This document shows positions 51,156 to 59,020 of a stretch of 64,000 bases of DNA, piece by piece (position 1 is the stretch's first letter; every line of letters begins with the position of its first letter). The position numbers and the translations under genes are program-made. This DNA is from Bacteroidota bacterium (lineage in GTDB: Bacteria > Bacteroidota > Bacteroidia > Bacteroidales > Lentimicrobiaceae), in contig JAEZNO010000003.1 of assembly GCA_023441805.1 (NCBI GenBank), positions 46,098 through 110,097 on the forward strand, given 5' to 3'. The notes beneath the pieces were generated by a model. That model did no database searches, was not told the origin of the DNA, and saw only the letters and a program-made list of their open reading frames with translations.

Positions 51156-51872
51156 ATGGACGAATTTACCTATTATAATATCTTTGAGACTAAGGGTATT
51201 GAATACCTTGCAATCATTACATTCTTCCTGCTTCTTGTACCTTTTTGGTTTATGCTGAACCGGAGGGCTAAAGTTAACCGGCAAGCTAAAGGGTCACTCT
51301 CAGGACTTTCACCATATGCAATCAACGTTCCTCAAGGAATATTCTTCAGCAAAAATCACACATGGACTTATCTTGAAAAATCAGGTCTGGCGAAAATAGG
51401 ACTTGATGGGATGCTATTACACCTAACCGGGGATATTACAGTTCATCAGATAAAGAAGCCGGGAGAGAGGATTTCGAAGGGTGAGGTAATTGCTGAAATT
51501 CAGAATAGTGGAAAATATCTAAAGGTGCTGTCACCGGTTTCCGGGGAATTTATCTCTTCAAATAAACAGGTTGTCGAAGCGCCCGAAATTATGACTGAAG
51601 ATACTTACGAAGGTGGTTGGCTCTGCAAAGTAAAACCATTTGATTGGGTTGCCGATACCAACTCATACTACCTGGCAGAAAATGCAACCGAGTGGTCAAA
51701 GAGTGAATTGCAGAGGTTCAAGGATTTCCTTACCAGCCGAATTGGTAAATACTCAGCTGAACCTCAACCGGTAATTCTGCAGGATGGAGGAGAATTGAGA
51801 CATCATGTACTATCAAAGCTCCCTGTTGATGTGTGGAATGATTTTCAGCAGAATTTTATGGCAATTGATTAA
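51156..51872 (+). CDS. Membrane-anchored GcvH-like protein
   Basis: 238 aa. One N-terminal helix (about 13-32) followed by basic MLNRRAKVNRQAKG places the rest in the cytoplasm. Residues about 55-165 are GcvH-like: FFSKNHTWTYLEKSG, LAKIGLDGMLLHLTGD, KKPGERISKGEVIAEI and SPVSGEF. The usual lipoyl-lysine position holds Gly; K120 in NSGKYLK is one residue later, as in the paralogue at 47274. The C-terminal tail (ILQDGGEL, VWNDFQQNF) matches that paralogue. There is no glycine decarboxylase (P) or T protein nearby, so normal glycine cleavage is unlikely. Function unknown; possibly a redox or acyl carrier docking on the membrane complex. Confidence 0.78.
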   Translation: MDEFTYYNIFETKGIEYLAIITFFLLLVPFWFMLNRRAKVNRQAKGSLSGLSPYAINVPQGIFFSKNHTWTYLEKSGLAKIGLDGMLLHLTGDITVHQIKKPGERISKGEVIAEIQNSGKYLKVLSPVSGEFISSNKQVVEAPEIMTEDTYEGGWLCKVKPFDWVADTNSYYLAENATEWSKSELQRFKDFLTSRIGKYSAEPQPVILQDGGELRHHVLSKLPVDVWNDFQQNFMAID

Positions 51873-52067
51873 CAGACTGATTATTAATCTTATGCTCCAA
51901 GGCGGTATGTATCTGCATATCGTCTTGTTTGCTTGTATCAACCGGACTGATAAATATCGTCCAATTCAGACTGTTACGAATTGAGAGCTAAAATCTTATG
52001 GATGTGTCGGTTAAAAGTATTTATATTATTGAATTAAAGAGTAACTTCGCTCAAAAAAATTAAAGCA

Positions 52068-53708
52068 ATGAAGTGGAAATATCCTGCCATCAAGAACAAC
52101 GTACGATTCAGATCAACCATATATGGCCGGGTAGTTATTTTAATCACTGTCTCACTGGTCTTTCTTTTTATGGCTTTTGGTGTGATATTCCGTTCAGTGA
52201 ATGAAGGTTACATGAAATCAGTCATCCAGGAGAGTGGTGATAACATTAGTTTCCTGGTCGAAGGGGCACTCTACAGGTCAATGCTCGAAAATGATCATGC
52301 ATCGCTTCAGAGAACTCTTGATATTATCAATATCATGTCGGGAATTGAAGATGTCAATATGTACGATAATGACAACAATCTGGTATATTCTTCCATTTCT
52401 GATGATACTATCAACCATAACGATCCTAACTGCCTGAACTGTCACGCCGATTTCGCTCAAATGTTCCCTAAATACCAGAAATCATACAGAATCATTGATG
52501 TTGATAGTGAATGCAGTATGAACCATAACAATAGTGAAAACAGGTATCTGATGATTAAGTCACCTATCTCAAATAGTCGCTCATGTTATGAAAGCTCTTG
52601 TCATTTTCATAGCTCAAATGATCAGGTATTGGGGTCATTGATAATCACCCTGCCACTTAAAGGCCTGGATAATGCACTTAAGAAATCGACTACCGATTAC
52701 TTTATGATGGCAGCTATACTAACGGTATTTCTCGTCTTATTCCTGATTTTCTTTACCAAGAAGAAGATTAAGGATCCCCTTAATGCACTCTTGAATGCAA
52801 GTGTGGCTGTTGCAAACGGTGACAGGAGTACCAGACTGGAAATGCCCTCTAATCAGCTTTCTGATATGAGTATGGTCTCTTCGGCATTTAACAATATGCT
52901 CGATAATCTTCAGGCTGCAACCAATGAACTCGAAAACTGGTCGCAACAACTTGAATATAAAGTTCAGAAGAAAACTGAGGAACTTGGCCATGCCCAGAAA
53001 GAGTTGATCAATATTGAACGAATAGCTTCATTGGGCAAGCTCTCTTTAGCCGTGGCTCACGAAATTAACAATCCACTGTCGGGTATACTCATTTATACAA
53101 AGCTGATTTATAAGCAACTCAACAATCAGGAACTTGAACCCGCAAAGAAGGAAACCTTATTAAAGCATCTGCGACTCATTGAAAATGAAACCAAAAGATG
53201 CGGGGATATCGTAAAAGGACTGCTTGATTTCTCTCGAAAAGATCAGGGAGGATTTGAACCCCGTCACCTTCATGAAATACTGCTCGATACATTCGAGTTG
53301 ATGGCTCATCAGATGAAAATAGCTAATATCAGCTTTATCTCTGATTTTATGGCCAGAAACGATTTAATAAGTTGCAGCCCCAACCAGATAAAGCAGGCAT
53401 GTGTTGCCATCCTGGTCAATGCTTCGGAGGCTGTTACTGAAAATGCCGAAATTATCCTCCGAACCTATAATCCTTATCCCGGATATATCCGTATTGAAAT
53501 CATTGATAATGGTATCGGTATGGACCCCGATGACATTCCTCACATATTCGAACCTTTCTTCTCAACCAAGGAGGGAACCAGTGGAATAGGTCTCGGTCTG
53601 GCTATTGTTCATGGAATTGTGCAAAGTCATAAAGGTAAGATTGAAGTAAATTCAGGAAAAGGTAAAGGAACCACTTTCGCTATAATACTCCCATTAATCG
53701 AATCATAA
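52068..53708 (+). CDS. Sensor histidine kinase with haem-c motifs in its periplasmic domain
   Basis: Two membrane helices (about 22-43 and 212-230) enclose a periplasmic domain of about 165 aa. That domain contains CLNCH at 122-126, a canonical CxxCH haem-c motif, and C173-x4-C178-H179, the rarer Cx4CH motif. A HAMP-like segment (about 232-285) and coiled-coil linker lead to HisKA with H331 in VAHEINNPLSG. The ATPase domain has DNGIGMDPDD, FEPFFSTKEGTSG and GLGLAIVHG. It is paired with the regulator 10 bp downstream. The likely signal is redox state or a haem ligand. Cysteines could instead bind metal or form disulfides. No CcmF-type genes are in the window. Confidence 0.88.
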   Translation: MKWKYPAIKNNVRFRSTIYGRVVILITVSLVFLFMAFGVIFRSVNEGYMKSVIQESGDNISFLVEGALYRSMLENDHASLQRTLDIINIMSGIEDVNMYDNDNNLVYSSISDDTINHNDPNCLNCHADFAQMFPKYQKSYRIIDVDSECSMNHNNSENRYLMIKSPISNSRSCYESSCHFHSSNDQVLGSLIITLPLKGLDNALKKSTTDYFMMAAILTVFLVLFLIFFTKKKIKDPLNALLNASVAVANGDRSTRLEMPSNQLSDMSMVSSAFNNMLDNLQAATNELENWSQQLEYKVQKKTEELGHAQKELINIERIASLGKLSLAVAHEINNPLSGILIYTKLIYKQLNNQELEPAKKETLLKHLRLIENETKRCGDIVKGLLDFSRKDQGGFEPRHLHEILLDTFELMAHQMKIANISFISDFMARNDLISCSPNQIKQACVAILVNASEAVTENAEIILRTYNPYPGYIRIEIIDNGIGMDPDDIPHIFEPFFSTKEGTSGIGLGLAIVHGIVQSHKGKIEVNSGKGKGTTFAIILPLIES

Positions 53709-53718
53709 GTTATAATAT

Positions 53719-55059
53719 ATGGCACGAAGTATATCCATTCTGATTGTTGATGATGAAGATTCTGTCAGAGATTCACTCTATAACTGGTTTATTGAAGATG
53801 GTTATCAGGTGAATACAGCAGCCGATGCAAAAAGGGCTCTGACAATACTTGAATCAGAGAGTTATGATATTATACTGGCCGATATAAAAATGCCCGGCAT
53901 GGATGGGCTTGAGATGCTTAGAAGAATAAAAGCTCTTAACCATGATGCCATTGTTATTATCATGACTGCATTTGCGACTGTCGATACTGCCGTCCAGGCC
54001 TTAAAAGACGGAGCCTTTGACTATGTTACCAAGCCTTTTGACCCTGACGACTTATCGCATCTTATCCGGAATGCCGGTAAACAAATTATCCTTAAGGAAG
54101 AAAATGAATTTCTCAGAGAGAGGGTCGTATCTCTTGAAAACGTTGAGGATATGATAGGTGTGAGCAGTGCCATGCAAAGGGTTTTCAAAGACATTGAAAG
54201 TGTAGCTCATTCAAATGCTTCGGTGATAATCACCGGTGAAAGTGGTACCGGCAAGGAATTGGTAGCCCGTGCGATCCATGCAAACTCCCCCCGAAAGTTC
54301 TTCCCGTTAATTAGCGTACATTGCGGTTCATTGACTGAAACACTCCTCGAGAGTGAACTGTTCGGCCATGAAAAAGGTGCTTTCACAGGGGCAGTATATA
54401 ACCGGAAAGGAAGATTTGAGATGGCAGATAATGGAACAATCTTCCTTGACGAAATTGCAACCATCTCACCGAAAATGCAGATTGAATTACTCCGTGTGCT
54501 CGAAACGAAAAGCTTTGTAAGAGTGGGTGGTAATAAGGAGATTACCTCCGATTTCAGAGTTATCTGCGCTACCAATCGCGACTTAAAGACTATGGTTGAA
54601 AAAGGGACTTTTCGTGAGGACCTTTTCTACCGCCTGAACGTTGTAAATATTATTGTACCCCCGCTTCGCGAAAGAGTCGAGGATATTCCTCTTCTTGTTG
54701 ATTACTTTATTAAGAAATACTGTACTTCGATGAATAAACCGCTTGTCAGTATTGACCAATCAGCACTTCGCAGGCTTGAAGAGTTTCCATTCCCGGGTAA
54801 TATCAGGGAACTGGAGAATATGATTGAGCGTGCAATCGTGGTCGGTAACGGCAAGAAAATTACACTTAAAGATCTCCCGTTGGGTAAAGAATCAGTAAGC
54901 TCCAATGTGGAAAGCCTCGAGGAGCTTGAGAGTAACCACATCTCAAATATTCTCGAGAAGTACAACTGGAATATCTCAGCTGCTGCCAAAGCTCTTAAAG
55001 TTGACAGGGTGACCTTATACAATAAGATCAGGAAGTATGATATAAAACCATCTAAGTAA
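53719..55059 (+). CDS. Sigma-54-dependent NtrC-family response regulator
   Basis: Receiver (1-120) with acidic DDED, phospho-acceptor D55 in LADIKMPGMDG and Lys in TKPFDPDD. AAA+ domain with Walker A GESGTGKE starting G173, GAFTGA at 220-225 (contact with sigma-54), Walker B TIFLDEI and arginine-finger region LRERVEDIP. C-terminal Fis-type helix-turn-helix (YNWNISAAAKALKVDRVTLYNKI). Intact and complete at 446 aa. It should activate the -24/-12 promoter at 47207, making the module self-regulated. 10 bp from the kinase, 5 bp before the archaemetzincin. Confidence 0.95.
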   Translation: MARSISILIVDDEDSVRDSLYNWFIEDGYQVNTAADAKRALTILESESYDIILADIKMPGMDGLEMLRRIKALNHDAIVIIMTAFATVDTAVQALKDGAFDYVTKPFDPDDLSHLIRNAGKQIILKEENEFLRERVVSLENVEDMIGVSSAMQRVFKDIESVAHSNASVIITGESGTGKELVARAIHANSPRKFFPLISVHCGSLTETLLESELFGHEKGAFTGAVYNRKGRFEMADNGTIFLDEIATISPKMQIELLRVLETKSFVRVGGNKEITSDFRVICATNRDLKTMVEKGTFREDLFYRLNVVNIIVPPLRERVEDIPLLVDYFIKKYCTSMNKPLVSIDQSALRRLEEFPFPGNIRELENMIERAIVVGNGKKITLKDLPLGKESVSSNVESLEELESNHISNILEKYNWNISAAAKALKVDRVTLYNKIRKYDIKPSK

Positions 55060-55064
55060 ACTCT

Positions 55065-55613
55065 ATGAACCCGGCCTGTATTTCTGTTATAGCTATCGGA
55101 TATCCGGGAAAACGAATGCCTGAACTCATTATCAGGGATATTGAAGCTGAGTTTGGCCTGCCGGTTGTTGTTAAAGAAGGATTCCTAGAAATGGAAGAGT
55201 TCTTTGATACAGTCAGGGGCCAGTATAATGCTAACAGTTTACTCCAAAAGATTGAAAATACCTTTGCAACTGAAGATTCAAAAGTAATAGCAGTCTTTAA
55301 TATCGACCTGTTTATTCCTATTCTCACTTATATTTTCGGACAAGCATTTCTTAACGGTAAAGCAGCTATATCATCTACTTACCGGTTAACCAATGAGCGT
55401 TATGGTTTGCCCAAAAGCGATACTATCCTGCTTGAACGTTTAAAAAAGGAAGTAATCCATGAGCTGGGACATACTTTCGGACTCATACACTGCCATGACC
55501 CCCGCTGTGTAATGAGATCTAGCACTTATGTTGAAGACATTGACCAAAAGAGTCACCGGCTGTGTAATAAATGCAGGAGTGCAATTGAAAGCACTTTAAT
55601 AAAAACCGCCTGA
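55065..55613 (+). CDS. Archaemetzincin (M54 family zinc metalloprotease)
   Basis: 182 aa. The metzincin motif HELGHTFGLIH (H132, E133, H136, H142) is followed by C143, C148 and CVM, then CNKC. This Cys set binds a second, structural zinc in archaemetzincins. The N-terminal region (IAIGYPGKRMPELIIRDIEAE) is typical. Cytoplasmic, single domain, normal length. It follows the sigma-54 regulator by 5 bp, so it is probably part of the module operon. Its substrate is unknown. The stop codon overlaps a terminator hairpin for the opposite-strand tRNA-Lys. Confidence 0.92.
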   Translation: MNPACISVIAIGYPGKRMPELIIRDIEAEFGLPVVVKEGFLEMEEFFDTVRGQYNANSLLQKIENTFATEDSKVIAVFNIDLFIPILTYIFGQAFLNGKAAISSTYRLTNERYGLPKSDTILLERLKKEVIHELGHTFGLIHCHDPRCVMRSSTYVEDIDQKSHRLCNKCRSAIESTLIKTA

Positions 55614-55634
55614 TGATGTGATCAACAGGCGGTT
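55599..55634 (-). terminator. Terminator hairpin for tRNA-Lys overlapping the archaemetzincin stop
   Basis: AACCGCCTG (55604-55612) pairs perfectly with CAGGCGGTT (55626-55634) around a 13-nt loop. On the minus strand it is followed by TTTATT, and it lies just after the tRNA-Lys 3' end. The left arm contains the archaemetzincin stop codon, so the element may serve both strands. Confidence 0.6.
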
Positions 55635-55639
55635 ATCAG

Positions 55640-55712
55640 TCTCCCCGGAAGGACTCGAACCTTCGACCCAATGATTAAGAGTCATTTGCTCTACCAACTG
55701 AGCTACGGAGAG
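55640..55712 (-). tRNA. tRNA-Lys (anticodon CTT)
   Basis: Minus-strand cloverleaf: acceptor CTCTCCG with CGGGGAG, D-arm GCTCAGTTGGTAGAGC, anticodon stem AATGA/TCATT with loop CTCTTAA giving CTT, and T-loop GTTCGAG. No encoded CCA. Confidence 0.93.
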
Positions 55713-55906
55713 TTTTATTTTGAGGCTGCAAAGGTAAAAAATAATTTATTACAAATAAAACAGGATATGCCCCAATTTTCTTCAGAACATATAATCTGCT
55801 GTATTGCCTTTAACCATAGCAAATTATATGAACTTCACTTGATCTGACCATATCCTGTTTGTCTAATGCCAAACCCTGAATTGACTTCAGGGAGCAGTAC
55901 TATTTA

Positions 55907-57340
55907 TTATAAACTCTTTATTTCAGAAATAAGCTTCTGAAGAACGGCCTTAGCATCACCAAAGAGCATACGGTTCTTGATATGATAGAACAGGTTATTG
56001 GGAATTGCAGCATAACCTGCAGCCATACTTCTCTTTATCACTATTACATTCTTTGCGTCGAGGACTTTAATGATTGGCATACCATAAATCGGGCTTCCCG
56101 GATCATCTTCGGCAGCAGGATTTACAACATCATTAGCACCGATAACGATAACCACATCGGTATTCGACATTTCGCTGTTTGCATCTTCCATCTCGACCAA
56201 CTTGTCGTATGGAACATCGGCTTCAGCAAGCAAAACGTTCATGTGTCCGGGCATACGTCCTGCAACAGGATGAATGGCATATTTTACATCTACACCTTTT
56301 TCATTAAGCAGCTTATCAAGTTCAGCACAAAGGTGTTGAGCTTGTGCGACTGCCAATCCGTAACCAGGTACTATATAAACCTTCTGTGAGTAGCTTAAAA
56401 GAACCGCTGTGTCGCTTAATGAAATTTCCTTAACTGTCTTATCAGCAGCTTCAGCTCCTGCACCTGAAGCACCGCCAAATGCACCGATAATTACGTTTAA
56501 CAGCGAACGATTCATTGCTTTACACATCAGGATTGTGAGAATGGTTCCTGCTGATCCGACAAGAATACCTCCTGTAAGCATAGCCTGATTATTATAAAGG
56601 AAACCTCCCATGGCTGCGGCTACCCCTGTAAATGAATTGAGGAGTGAAATTACAACAGGCATATCTGCTCCGCCAATCGGCATAACAAATGTAACTCCGT
56701 ATATCAACGCTGCTAATGCGAACAGATAAACAGGCCAGTTCCTGCCATCAACAGGTTGCATTAACATGATGAGTACTAAAGCAATAAGCAGTACAATAAG
56801 GAATGTTAAGTTCACTATCCTCAACATCGGGTTCTTGATATCCCCAAGTCTGCTATCAAGCTTCAGGAAAGCTATCATACTACCTGCAAATGAAACACTT
56901 CCTATCATCAAACCTAACAATATTGCCACTGCAGGTCCGGTAAACATATGAGTGTCGGCAGCAAGAGCAAGTTCATGCTGAAGATGAGGAAATTCCATCA
57001 ATGAAATTAATGCAGCACAGGCTCCACCCATTCCGTTGAATATGGAAACCATTTGTGGCATTGCTGTCATCTTTACCTTTACCGAAGCATACCATCCGAT
57101 GAATGAACCAATTGCAATAGCTACTAATATCCATGGAATATTACCTATGTGCTCACCATCTTTCTGATGAAATAAGATTGTAAAGAGAATGGCTGTTGCC
57201 ATACCGGCAGCTGCCCACAGGTTACCCAAACGTGCTGTGTCGGGATGACTTAACTTCTTGAGGCCTAATATGAATAAGACTGAAGCGCCAAGATAGGAGA
57301 TCTCAAGTATTGAATTCTGTATTGAAAAAATGTCGTTCAT
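55907..57340 (-). CDS. pntB: NAD(P) transhydrogenase subunit beta
   Basis: Inner-membrane proton-translocating transhydrogenase, domain II helices plus NADP-binding domain III. About eight to nine hydrophobic segments to residue 290, then the Rossmann-like NADP site (VPGYGLAVAQAQHL, HPVAGRMPGHMNVLLAEADVP, VVIVIGANDVVNPAA). 477 aa is normal. A good AGGAGG ribosome binding site (57349-57354) overlaps the stop of the upstream pntA2 gene. Third gene of the pntA1-pntA2-pntB unit. Confidence 0.95.
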   Translation of the reverse strand: MNDIFSIQNSILEISYLGASVLFILGLKKLSHPDTARLGNLWAAAGMATAILFTILFHQKDGEHIGNIPWILVAIAIGSFIGWYASVKVKMTAMPQMVSIFNGMGGACAALISLMEFPHLQHELALAADTHMFTGPAVAILLGLMIGSVSFAGSMIAFLKLDSRLGDIKNPMLRIVNLTFLIVLLIALVLIMLMQPVDGRNWPVYLFALAALIYGVTFVMPIGGADMPVVISLLNSFTGVAAAMGGFLYNNQAMLTGGILVGSAGTILTILMCKAMNRSLLNVIIGAFGGASGAGAEAADKTVKEISLSDTAVLLSYSQKVYIVPGYGLAVAQAQHLCAELDKLLNEKGVDVKYAIHPVAGRMPGHMNVLLAEADVPYDKLVEMEDANSEMSNTDVVIVIGANDVVNPAAEDDPGSPIYGMPIIKVLDAKNVIVIKRSMAAGYAAIPNNLFYHIKNRMLFGDAKAVLQKLISEIKSL

Positions 57341-57352
57341 GGTGCAGGCCTC

Positions 57353-57658
57353 CTATTTTTTCTTTTTCTTAAACATTTCAAGCATTCTGTCGGTCACAAC
57401 AAAACCACCGACTACATTGAGGGTTCCAAGAATCACTGCAAGAAAACCCAGGATGATTGCAAGCATGTTATCAGCATGACCCATAACTATAATTGCACCT
57501 ATAATTACTACGCCATGTATAGCATTGCTTCCCGACATAAGTGGTGTATGAAGTACCGCAGGAACATGCGAGATCACTTCAACACCCAGGTAAACCGACA
57601 AGACGATGATGAATATCAGGTCTTTGTTGTCCCAGAAATATTGTAAAACTTCAGTCAT
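57353..57658 (-). CDS. NAD(P) transhydrogenase subunit alpha 2 (membrane part)
   Basis: 101 aa with three membrane helices corresponding to the C-terminal domain II part of PntA (FIIVLSVYLGVEVISHVPAVLHTPLMSG then NAIHGVVIIGAI). The split of the alpha subunit into a soluble and a membrane polypeptide is also seen in Rhodospirillum and other bacteria. It sits between pntA1 and pntB. Confidence 0.93.
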   Translation of the reverse strand: MTEVLQYFWDNKDLIFIIVLSVYLGVEVISHVPAVLHTPLMSGSNAIHGVVIIGAIIVMGHADNMLAIILGFLAVILGTLNVVGGFVVTDRMLEMFKKKKK

Positions 57659-57725
57659 ATATTCTATTTTTTGAGAATTTAATTATTTGCTTGATTGCTT
57701 AAATGCAACGACGGGTACGTTAAAA

Positions 57726-58847
57726 TTAACTTATAAGTGATTTAACTCTCTCGTTTACTATCTGCTTGTTATGAGTCACTGCAGTGCCTTTAACGATATC
57801 GTCGTCCCAGTTCAGATTAAGAGAGCCTTCTTTGGTTATGATCAGCTTGAGGAAATTGATCATGTTCTTGCCAAACATTCTGCTTGCATCAGTAGGCATA
57901 TCTGAAGGGAATTGCGAATTACCGATGATCTTCACTCCATTGTGAATTACTGTTTCGTCATTCCTGGTCAACTCACAGTTACCGCCGGTTGAGGCTGCCA
58001 GATCGATAATAACTGAACCCGGTCGCATGGCTTCAACTGTTTCCTTTTTGATGAGTAGCGGAGCTCTCTTGCCTGGTATCTGGGCGGTTGCAATAATCAC
58101 ATCCGACTTGATTGCCTGATCGTGGATTGCCTTAGCCTGCCTTGCCTTAAACTCTTCGGTTTGTTCAACTGCATAACCTCCTGCCGATTTATCATCGGTA
58201 GCTCCTTCCACTTCAACAAATTTGCCTCCCAATCCCATTACTTCCTCTTTTACGGCAGCTCTTACGTCAAATACATAAACTACTGCTCCCAGCTTACGGG
58301 CCGATGCAATAGCCTGTAATCCGGCAACTCCTGCTCCAAGTATCAGCATGTTGGCAGGCTTAATAGTACCGGCGGCTGTCATAAACATAGGGAAGAACTT
58401 CGGCAATGTATTAGCGGCTGTCAGTACAGCTTTATACCCTGCCACTGTGGCCATCGACGAAAGTATATCCATTGCCTGCGCACGGGTGGTTCGTGGAACT
58501 ATGTCCATACTGAAAGCTGTGATGTTTTTGTCAGCCAGCTTCTTAACCATGGCAAAATCAAAATAGGGATTCAAAACCGACATCAACGCCTGACCTTCCT
58601 TAAGTAACGGAACATCATCATCTGTAATCCTGATTTTGATTAAAAGATCTGATTCCTCAATTGCAGTTTTTTTGGCGACTACTTTGGCTCCAACAGCCTC
58701 ATACTGACTGTCGGTTGCAAAGGAATTCTCACCTGCACCTGATTCTACCAGAACATTTACGTTCATCTTGATCAGTGTTTCAACACTCTCAGGCAGCATC
58801 GCTACCCTGTTTTCTCCTGCGGATTCTTTAAGTATTCCTATTGTCAT
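57726..58847 (-). CDS. pntA: NAD(P) transhydrogenase subunit alpha 1 (soluble NAD-binding part)
   Basis: Domain I, NAD(H)-binding: MTIGILKESAGENRVAMLPE at the N-terminus and the dinucleotide fold LILGAGVAGLQAIASARKLGA, with the RATDVRAA-type VFDVRAAVKEEVM. I chose the start at MTIGILKE, the conserved beginning of PntA/AlaDH proteins; the frame extends 46 codons further with unrelated sequence. 373 aa. The membrane part is on the next gene. Confidence 0.93.
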   Translation of the reverse strand: MTIGILKESAGENRVAMLPESVETLIKMNVNVLVESGAGENSFATDSQYEAVGAKVVAKKTAIEESDLLIKIRITDDDVPLLKEGQALMSVLNPYFDFAMVKKLADKNITAFSMDIVPRTTRAQAMDILSSMATVAGYKAVLTAANTLPKFFPMFMTAAGTIKPANMLILGAGVAGLQAIASARKLGAVVYVFDVRAAVKEEVMGLGGKFVEVEGATDDKSAGGYAVEQTEEFKARQAKAIHDQAIKSDVIIATAQIPGKRAPLLIKKETVEAMRPGSVIIDLAASTGGNCELTRNDETVIHNGVKIIGNSQFPSDMPTDASRMFGKNMINFLKLIITKEGSLNLNWDDDIVKGTAVTHNKQIVNERVKSLIS

Positions 58848-58996
58848 TGAGGTAGGGTTAAAAATTTTTAAGGGGATAAAAGTAACAAGAAAAATTTCTG
58901 CTCCGTAAAAAATTTCAAATACATACGTAGCTACCCTCTTTTTTTTGCCCCCCTTTTGTTGAATACTTGTCGCAAACAACTCCAATGCTTTTTAGT

Positions 58997-59004
58997 TAAC
59001 TTTG
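58997..59004 (+). promoter_or_regulatory. -7 element (TAACTTTG) before meaB
   Basis: TAACTTTG matches TAnnTTTG, 16 bp before the ATG at 59021, implying a very short leader. Candidate -33 motifs upstream are misplaced. Confidence 0.35.
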
Positions 59005-59020
59005 TAGGAAAATCGACGGC

